The notes under the pieces are model-generated. The model saw only the letters and a list, made by a program, of their open reading frames with translations. It made no database searches and was not told the origin of the DNA. A program made the translations under genes and the position numbers. Positions 6,985 to 12,964 of a stretch of 14,737 bases of DNA are shown piece by piece; the first letter of the stretch is position 1; the number at the start of each line of letters is the position of its first letter. This DNA is from Bacteroidota bacterium. GTDB taxonomy: Bacteria > Bacteroidota > Bacteroidia > Chitinophagales > Chitinophagaceae. The stretch is taken from the NCBI GenBank assembly GCA_947447835.1, contig CANFLP010000042.1:1-14737 (forward strand). The letters are read 5' to 3'.

Positions 6985-9350
6985 ATCTCACTAACAACTT
7001 TAATAATTTCTTCAGTGTTTGGCTTAGAGAAATAATCTCCGTCGCTAGCATAGGCAGGGCGATGGTCTTTTGAGCTGATTGTTCTAGCAGCAACATCTAA
7101 CCATCTATAACCATCTTGCTTTTCAATTACTTGCTGATACATATAAGCGCTTGCGCCACCTGGCACATCTTCGTCAACAAATACAATTCTATTTGTCTTT
7201 TTAAGTGATGCAACAATTTGATGGTTAATATCAAATGGCAATAAGGTTTGTACATCAATAATTTCACAGTCAATTCCTAATGCACTTAATCTAATAGCAG
7301 CGTCCTCAATAATTCTTAAAGTAGAACCATAAGATACTATCGTTATATCTGAACCTTCTCTAATTACTTCTGGCTTACCTAATGCCACTGTGAATTCACT
7401 TATATTATTAGGCATCGTTTCTTTTAAACGATAGCCATTTAAGCATTCTATTAATAATGCAGGATCATTCCCTTTAAGCAAGGTATTATACATCCCTACA
7501 GCTTGCACCATATTTCTTGGCACACAAACAAACATACCTCTTAAGGAATTAAGTATCATGCCCATAGGAGAACCACTGTGAAAAATACCTTCTAGGCGAT
7601 GTCCTCTGGTTCTGATAATCACTGGACTACTTTGTATACCATTGCTACGATAATGCAAGGTAGCAACGTCATCACTTAGGGTTTGTAACCCATACAATAA
7701 GTAATCTAGATATTGTATTTCTGCAATGGGTCTCAACCCACGCATAGCCATTCCATGCGCTTGCCCCATTATAGATTGCTCGCGAATACCCGTATCAAAA
7801 ATCCGATCAATGCCATGCTTGGCTTGCAACCCAGCAAAGCCTTGATTCACATCTCCTATATTTCCTAAGTCCTCGCCAAAAGCATACACTAGTGGATTCG
7901 TAGTAAATAAATTATCAAAATAATAATTCAATACCTCGTATCCATTTACAATTTTAGAATTGTCATCAAAAACGGGATCAACAATAGAAACATTTAATGC
8001 ACTCTTTTGCGTTTGATTGTATAAATGTTTGCTGTAATACGGTGCTTCTTGTTGTAAATAATCAGCCAAGAAATTTTTGACAGCATTAGCATTTGGATGC
8101 GTTGGTATTTGTTCAACCAAACTGTGTAGTGTTCTAAATATATTTCTTTTTAAAGGCTCCTTGTTATTTACTAATTCTTGTAAGATAAGATTCGTTTCAT
8201 TCAAAACATCTCCTTCCAATCCTTCCATTGCTATGGCTACGCCTGCATTTAATTTATCTTTAATTGGCGTGATATATTTTGACCATGCTAATTCCTTGCC
8301 AGCTCTCACTTCTTTTTTTACTTCTGATTCCAATTCTTGCAAAGCCTCGTCTGTAGTTAATTCGTTTAGGATTAGCCACTCGCGCATTTTTTTATTACAA
8401 TCCCATTCTCTCTCCCATTCTAATCGTTCAGCACTTTTGTATCGCTCGTGACTTCCACTTGTAGAGTGTCCTTGTGGTTGCGTTAATTCTTGTACGTGAA
8501 ATAATACTGGTATATGCGTAGCGCGTGTAAATGCAATACCTTGTTCAAAGGTTTCACACAATGCGGCATAGTCCCATCCTTTAACAGTATAAATTTTAAT
8601 TCCGTTTGTGCCTTCTTTTTTCTCAAATCCTTTTAATGCTTCTGAAATAGAACCTTTAGTAGTTTGTAATTTAGTTGGGACCGAAATACCATACCCATCA
8701 TCAAAAACAAAAATAGCTAATGGTGCCTGAATCACACCAACTGCGTTTATTGTTTCCCAAAAATGGCCTTCAGAAGTACTTGCATCACCAATGGTACAAA
8801 AACAAACCTCGTTGCCATCATTGCTTAAGTGCTTTAGTATTTCTTTATGTTTTGAACTTCTAAAACAATTAGAAGCAAATGCCATACCTAAACCGCGCAT
8901 CATTTGACCAGCGGTAGGAGCAATGTCCGCGGAAATATTATATCGATTCACTAAATCATTCCACTCCCCCTTTTCGTTTACAAATGGAGTCGCAAAATGC
9001 GCGTTCATATTTTTACCACCGCTATAAGGGTCGTTATGAACATCGGCATATAATTGAGAAAAATAGTGTTCGGTATTCGCAACCCCTAATGCAAACATAA
9101 AAGTTTGATCACGATAGTATCCGCTTCTAAAATCGCCTTTTTCAAAAAATTTTGCAAGGGCAACTTGTGCAATTTCCTTGCCATCTCCAAAGATGCCAAA
9201 CTTAGCCTTTCCGGTTAACACTTCTCTCCTACCCAATAAACTCACTTCCCTACTTGTTAAAGCCACACGATAGTCGGCTAATACAGAGGTACGAAACGCC
9301 TCAAAGGAGAGCATGTCTTGGGTAGATACTGCTTCGGCTGTGGATTCCAT
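6972..9350 (-). CDS. Fused alpha-beta 2-oxoacid dehydrogenase E1 (thiamine diphosphate dependent)
   Basis: This 792-residue protein fuses E1-alpha and E1-beta of a 2-oxoacid dehydrogenase complex, which decarboxylates a 2-oxoacid and passes the acyl group to lipoyl-E2. The alpha half (about 15-310) includes RDQTF, SGGKNMNAHF and the thiamine diphosphate/Mg motif GDA-x26-DD at 188-218. PQGHSTSGSHERY, the active-site loop, follows at 292-304. A linker of about 150 residues leads to the beta half (about 465-792), with FGEDLG, DTGIREQS (probable catalytic E524), GMAMRGLRPIAE and IRTRGHRLEGIFHSGSP. I place the start at ATG 9350. A longer frame begins at TTG 9377, but that codon lies upstream of a good -7 element. 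Branched-chain 2-oxoacids are the commonest annotation for this type; pyruvate is possible. No E2 or E3 gene is nearby. Confidence 0.9.
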   Translation of the reverse strand: MESTAEAVSTQDMLSFEAFRTSVLADYRVALTSREVSLLGRREVLTGKAKFGIFGDGKEIAQVALAKFFEKGDFRSGYYRDQTFMFALGVANTEHYFSQLYADVHNDPYSGGKNMNAHFATPFVNEKGEWNDLVNRYNISADIAPTAGQMMRGLGMAFASNCFRSSKHKEILKHLSNDGNEVCFCTIGDASTSEGHFWETINAVGVIQAPLAIFVFDDGYGISVPTKLQTTKGSISEALKGFEKKEGTNGIKIYTVKGWDYAALCETFEQGIAFTRATHIPVLFHVQELTQPQGHSTSGSHERYKSAERLEWEREWDCNKKMREWLILNELTTDEALQELESEVKKEVRAGKELAWSKYITPIKDKLNAGVAIAMEGLEGDVLNETNLILQELVNNKEPLKRNIFRTLHSLVEQIPTHPNANAVKNFLADYLQQEAPYYSKHLYNQTQKSALNVSIVDPVFDDNSKIVNGYEVLNYYFDNLFTTNPLVYAFGEDLGNIGDVNQGFAGLQAKHGIDRIFDTGIREQSIMGQAHGMAMRGLRPIAEIQYLDYLLYGLQTLSDDVATLHYRSNGIQSSPVIIRTRGHRLEGIFHSGSPMGMILNSLRGMFVCVPRNMVQAVGMYNTLLKGNDPALLIECLNGYRLKETMPNNISEFTVALGKPEVIREGSDITIVSYGSTLRIIEDAAIRLSALGIDCEIIDVQTLLPFDINHQIVASLKKTNRIVFVDEDVPGGASAYMYQQVIEKQDGYRWLDVAARTISSKDHRPAYASDGDYFSKPNTEEIIKVVSEMMAE

Positions 9351-9354
9351 TTTA

Positions 9355-9387
9355 CAAAAGTAATGGTCAAAATGCAATAAAAATCAA
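9355..9387 (-). promoter_or_regulatory. Candidate promoter of the E1 gene, implying a leaderless mRNA
   Basis: The minus strand has TACTTTTG (9362 to 9355), a full TAnnTTTG match, with TTG (9387 to 9385) 22 bases upstream. The -7 element ends only 4 bases before the ATG at 9350, so transcription should begin at or next to that ATG. This decides against the TTG start at 9377. Confidence 0.5.
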
Positions 9388-9507
9388 TAAATAGATAAAA
9401 ACCCCTAATTACCATTTTTTCAATAATTTAGCCTATAAAATTTGGCGTTTTTAGGCCTCAAAATGGCAAAATAATTCCAAAGTCTAAACACCGTATAAAC
9501 TCAAAAT

Positions 9508-9870
9508 ATGAAAATAAAATTGCTAATCTTAGGATTAATTATTGCGATTGGTAGCTTTGCTCAAAGCAGCATTAAGTTTGATCAAACAAGCCACAACTTT
9601 GGAAAAATAAAGCAGGGCGTTCACAAGTCGGTAGTATTTAATTATACCAACCTAGGTAACAAGCCTGCTGTTATAGAATTTGCAAATGCAGAGTGTGGAT
9701 GTACTCAACCGGACTACAATCAAAACCCGGTACTAAAAGGACAAAAGGGATCTATTAAAGTAACCTATACTGCTCCAAATGAAGGTGCGTTTAAAAAACG
9801 TGTGACTGTAAAATATGCAGGAGAGAAAGATGTTACTGAATTAGTGATCGAAGGTGAGGTAATAAAATAA
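9508..9870 (+). CDS. Secreted DUF1573 domain protein
   Basis: This is a 120-residue exported protein. Residues 1-19 form a signal peptide (basic MKIK, a hydrophobic stretch, then SFAQ before a likely cleavage near 19/20). The rest is one DUF1573 domain, an Ig-like beta fold: IKFDQTSHNFGKIKQG (22-37) and VVFNYTNLGNKPAVIEF (42-58) match the family's opening strands. They are followed by ECGCTQPDY (62-70) with paired cysteines C63 and C65, a hallmark of the domain. Such proteins abound in Bacteroidota and are mostly uncharacterised; no enzymatic role should be assumed. It is divergent from the E1 gene and followed by its own terminator, so it is probably monocistronic. No exact promoter match was found; TATAAAATTTG at 9434-9444 is close but has one extra spacer base. 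Confidence 0.9.
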   Translation: MKIKLLILGLIIAIGSFAQSSIKFDQTSHNFGKIKQGVHKSVVFNYTNLGNKPAVIEFANAECGCTQPDYNQNPVLKGQKGSIKVTYTAPNEGAFKKRVTVKYAGEKDVTELVIEGEVIK

Positions 9871-9918
9871 AAGCTTTACTATATTAACTTACAACAGTTA
9901 TTATTTAAAAATAAATTG

Positions 9919-9944
9919 GCGTCATCATTGCATGGCGCTTTTTT
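9919..9944 (+). terminator. Rho-independent terminator of the DUF1573 gene
   Basis: A 7-bp stem pairs 9919-9925 (GCGTCAT) with 9932-9938 (ATGGCGC) around CATTGC, with one T-G wobble valid on the plus strand. Six Ts follow (9939-9944). It lies about 48 bp after the stop and separates this gene from the aminotransferase. Confidence 0.8.
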
Positions 9945-9961
9945 ATTATACACATGGCACT

Positions 9962-9969
9962 TATCTTTG
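9962..9969 (+). promoter_or_regulatory. -7 promoter element of the aminotransferase gene, implying a leaderless mRNA
   Basis: TATCTTTG is a full TAnnTTTG match and ends 5 bases before the ATG at 9975. No TTG is found at the expected -33 distance; that position falls in the T run of the preceding terminator. An upstream in-frame ATG at 9954 lies before the predicted start of transcription and so should not be used. Confidence 0.48.
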
Positions 9970-9974
9970 CTCGA

Positions 9975-11174
9975 ATGATAACTATTAGTGAACGCGGAAA
10001 AAACATGCCATCTTCCCCAATTAGGAAGTTGGCTTCCTTTGCAGATGCAGCAAAAAAAGAAGGCGTAAAAGTATATCATTTAAATATTGGACAACCCGAT
10101 ATTGAAACGCCTGCTATTATGATGGAAGCAGTTAGCAATGCACATTTAAAAGTATTAGAATACACGGACAGTGCAGGCATTTTAAGTTTTAGAAAAAAAT
10201 TAGCGGAGTATTATAATTCAAAAAATATTGATGTAGACTATAATGATATCCTTATTACCATTGGTGGTAGTGAAGGAATTCTTTTTGCATTCATGGCTTG
10301 CTTAGATGCAGGAGATGAAATTATTGTACCAGAACCATTCTATGCAAACTACATTGGATTTGCGATGGCAGCTGGCATTAAAATTATTCCAATCACTTCT
10401 TCCATTGAATCTGGTTTTGCATTGCCTCCAATTGAATCCTTTAAAGAGAAAATCAGAGATAAAACAAAAGGGATATTTATTTGCAATCCCAATAATCCAA
10501 CAGGCTATGTTTATAGCGAAGATGAATTATTGCAAATAAGAGATTTAATAAAAGAAAAAGACTTGTATTTATTTTCGGATGAAGCGTATACTGAATTTAG
10601 TTATGAAGGGAAGGTAAAAAGCACCCTTACTTTAGAAGGTGTTGAGGACCGCGTTATTATGATTGATACTTTTTCAAAGAAGTACTCGGCCTGCGGGGCT
10701 CGTATTGGTGCTTTAGTGACCAAAAATAAAGAGGTGATTGAAGCCGTGATGAAATTCTCACAAGCAAGATTAAGTCCTCCTACATTGGAGCAAATTGCGG
10801 CAGAAGCTGCATTGGGATTACCTGCAGATTATTTTGAAGCTACAAGGGCCGAATATAAGAACCGACGCGATACCTTAATTGGTAGGCTATCCAAAATGGA
10901 AGGCGTTTATTGTCAAAGTCCACAAGGCGCCTTTTACGCAATGGCTAAACTACCTGTAATAGATACAGATGCATTTTGTCAGTGGCTATTAACGGACTTT
11001 AGATTAAGCAATACAACTATTATGCTAGCACCTGCAAGTGGATTTTATACCACACCTGGTTTGGGAAAAGATGAGGTTAGACTAGCCTATGTTTTAAACC
11101 AAACAGACATAAATGCAGCCATGGATTGCCTTGAAGCTGCATTAAAGGCATACCCCCAACATTTGCGTAAATAA
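9975..11174 (+). CDS. PLP-dependent class I/II aminotransferase, aspartate aminotransferase-like
   Basis: This 399-residue fold-type I aminotransferase transfers amino groups between an amino acid and a 2-oxoacid in the cytoplasm. Visible landmarks are YHLNIGQPDIETP near the N-terminus (34-46) and TIGGSEGI (95-102), the cofactor phosphate region. CNPNNPTG (170-177) and SDEAY (201-205) follow; the latter carries the Asp that contacts the pyridine nitrogen. DTFSKKYSACGARIG (231-245) holds K235, the probable Schiff-base lysine, and R243. R369 in DEVRLAYVL probably binds the substrate carboxylate. I choose the start MITISERGKNMPSSPIRKL at 9975, because homologues I recall begin at about MITISERG and a -7 element lies directly before it; ATG 9954 would add seven residues. 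The amino-donor specificity cannot be set by eye. A strong terminator follows. Confidence 0.9.
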   Translation: MITISERGKNMPSSPIRKLASFADAAKKEGVKVYHLNIGQPDIETPAIMMEAVSNAHLKVLEYTDSAGILSFRKKLAEYYNSKNIDVDYNDILITIGGSEGILFAFMACLDAGDEIIVPEPFYANYIGFAMAAGIKIIPITSSIESGFALPPIESFKEKIRDKTKGIFICNPNNPTGYVYSEDELLQIRDLIKEKDLYLFSDEAYTEFSYEGKVKSTLTLEGVEDRVIMIDTFSKKYSACGARIGALVTKNKEVIEAVMKFSQARLSPPTLEQIAAEAALGLPADYFEATRAEYKNRRDTLIGRLSKMEGVYCQSPQGAFYAMAKLPVIDTDAFCQWLLTDFRLSNTTIMLAPASGFYTTPGLGKDEVRLAYVLNQTDINAAMDCLEAALKAYPQHLRK

Positions 11175-11310
11175 TTCGTTTACCCACACATCCTTTTTTC
11201 ACCTCCATTCATACTTTTTTAACAATAAGTTATTATAGAACTCGTACTTCTGAACTAATTTCGTGTTGTTATAGTGTGGGTTTGATTTTAACCTATAGCA
11301 AGCAATCGTA

Positions 11311-11345
11311 AATAGCCCGTTGTTTCTACAATGGGCTATTTTTTT
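11311..11345 (+). terminator. Rho-independent terminator of the aminotransferase gene
   Basis: A 12-bp stem pairs 11311-11322 (AATAGCCCGTTG) with 11329-11340 (CAATGGGCTATT) around TTTCTA, followed by Ts to 11345. G11319 with T11332 is a wobble on the plus strand but a C-A mismatch on the minus strand, so it belongs to plus-strand transcripts. It lies 136 bp beyond the aminotransferase stop; I see no ORF or recognisable RNA in 11175-11310. Confidence 0.85.
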
Positions 11346-11351
11346 GCCCAT

Positions 11352-11380
11352 AAAAAAAGCCCCCCGATTGCTCGGAGGGC
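11352..11380 (-). terminator. Rho-independent terminator of the susCD operon
   Basis: On the minus strand GCCCTCCGA (11380-11372) pairs with TCGGGGGGC (11367-11359) around GCAA, followed by seven Ts (11358-11352). One pair is a T-G wobble on the minus strand and a C-A mismatch on the plus strand, so it is built for minus transcripts. It is 36 bp after the susD stop and back to back with the aminotransferase terminator. Confidence 0.88.
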
Positions 11381-11416
11381 CTGTATAAATAGTTAAACTA
11401 ATTATTTATTAGAATA

Positions 11417-12940
11417 TTAGTCAACATCCCAGAAAATCTTCGTTGCTAAAGGATCAATTGTTCCTTGAGCAGTTACGTTAGCACCGTTAGAACCAAATTC
11501 AGTTCCAGGGTAGTATAAACGTAATGGACGAGATGCACCTACATAGTTTTTAGACTGTGGAGTTACAGGGTAGTTGTTTTTACGGTACTCAGACCAAGCT
11601 TCTAAACCATTATAGTTAGCAAAAGACAACCATTTTTGGTAGCCAATAGCTTGTAACTTATTAGTAGAAGCAGCAAAATCAACATCTTGAACACCACTTG
11701 CTAATAATCTTGTAGCATCAGCTGCAGAAGCACCTAATAATCTGTAAGATTCTTTAACACCAGCCTCATAATAAGACTGAGCAGTTCCAGAAAAATTGAT
11801 TGACGCACCATAACGTTGTTTAGCTTCCGCTAAGTTTAATTGAGCTTCAGCAGCTGTCATTAACAAGTATGATTTGTTGTATGTACCTTTTACTAATACA
11901 GCTGGGCCAGGAGCAGAAGTAACAGCAGGTAAGAAACCAGCGCTAGATCCGAAAGGCACACCTACATAGTTGTCAGCAATTTCAGCTTTAGTACTTACAC
12001 CAGGGTTAGCACTATTTTCATTACCAATTGCATAGAAGATACGCTTTAAACGAGCAGTATCACCAGTAGCTTTTAAGTTATTGATAAAGAATTCAGTACC
12101 TCTTGGCCAGTTGTTATAAGCTCTTCTTGCAGCTGTTTCGCTATAACCATATAAGTCATAGAAAGGATTGATTTGACCAGCAGAAGCAACGTAACCAGGG
12201 TTAACGCCTGCATCAATTCCAGTCAAAACACCAGAACCTTCAGCAGCAATTTTATTTACTTCAGAAGTGATATAACTATCTCTTCCAGATACACGTGCTT
12301 GACGCATTAAAATACGCAACTTAATAGAGTTTGCGAATTTAACCCAGTTAGCAGTGTTTCCTTTAAAGATGATATCAGATCCTGTGTAAGCACTTGCAAA
12401 AGCATTTGCTTTTAAATCAACAATCGCACCGTCTAATAAAGTAATTAAACCTTCATAAACAGTTTTTTGATCGTCAAATTTAGGAGCTAATTTTTTAACA
12501 CCTTGTAATGCTTCAGAAAAAGGTACGTTGCCATAAAGGTCAACTAACTTTTGAAAAGCCAAAGCTTGCATTACTTTAGCAGGTCCTTTCAAGTAAGCTT
12601 GATTAGCTGCATCAGCGTTATTGATAACATATTGATAATCGTAAAGGTTATCAAATGTATTATCCCAATAGTTAAAATCACCATTGGTAAAGCTGTAAGA
12701 GAATAATGTAGTACTAATGATATAACCATTAGACTGTGTCCATTGACCACCCCATACCATACCGGTCTCATTAGGAGTAACCATGTTGGTAGCAGAAGTG
12801 TTCAATGCGTTCGCTAGAACGTACGCTGGCGTAGCGGTTGGAAGTGAATTCGGGTTGGTATTGACATTAAGATAGTCTTTTTTACAACCTGTTCCCACAA
12901 GAACCAAAAACGCGGCGATATATAATGTATTTAGTTTCAT
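11417..12940 (-). CDS. SusD/RagB-family outer-membrane nutrient-binding lipoprotein
   Basis: This 507-residue protein is the lipoprotein lid of a SusCD-type outer-membrane importer, binding an oligomeric nutrient at the cell surface and closing over the SusC barrel. The N-terminus is a lipoprotein signal (MKLNTLYIAAFLVLVGTG) with the acylated cysteine at C19; the lipobox is loose, as is common in Bacteroidota. CKKDYLNVNTNPN after it is typical of the SusD-like subgroup. Further family-like parts are MQALAFQKLVDLYGNVPFSEA (helical TPR region), FANSIKLRILMRQA, YLLMTAAEAQLNLAEAKQRYG, and the C-terminal YQKWLSFANYNGLEAWSEYRK. It starts 24 bp after the susC stop and shares that transcript, ending at a strong terminator. 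The substrate is unknown, and no glycoside hydrolase, peptidase or sigma/anti-sigma gene is visible beside it. Confidence 0.92.
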   Translation of the reverse strand: MKLNTLYIAAFLVLVGTGCKKDYLNVNTNPNSLPTATPAYVLANALNTSATNMVTPNETGMVWGGQWTQSNGYIISTTLFSYSFTNGDFNYWDNTFDNLYDYQYVINNADAANQAYLKGPAKVMQALAFQKLVDLYGNVPFSEALQGVKKLAPKFDDQKTVYEGLITLLDGAIVDLKANAFASAYTGSDIIFKGNTANWVKFANSIKLRILMRQARVSGRDSYITSEVNKIAAEGSGVLTGIDAGVNPGYVASAGQINPFYDLYGYSETAARRAYNNWPRGTEFFINNLKATGDTARLKRIFYAIGNENSANPGVSTKAEIADNYVGVPFGSSAGFLPAVTSAPGPAVLVKGTYNKSYLLMTAAEAQLNLAEAKQRYGASINFSGTAQSYYEAGVKESYRLLGASAADATRLLASGVQDVDFAASTNKLQAIGYQKWLSFANYNGLEAWSEYRKNNYPVTPQSKNYVGASRPLRLYYPGTEFGSNGANVTAQGTIDPLATKIFWDVD

Positions 12941-12964
12941 ATCTATTGTTTTAGTTAGTGGTGA

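Noticed and set aside
8077..8451. 124-codon open frame on the plus strand
   Set aside because: It is antisense to the linker of the fused E1 gene, whose frame is intact; the peptide resembles no family and has no promoter or start signal.
9879..10079. 66-codon open frame on the minus strand with a hydrophobic, Cys-rich start
   Set aside because: It overlaps the DUF1573 terminator and the aminotransferase N-terminus, where the opposite frame has clear homology features.
12589..12771. 60-codon open frame within susD on the same strand
   Set aside because: It is a frame-shifted reading of the susD TPR region; the susD frame is continuous through it.
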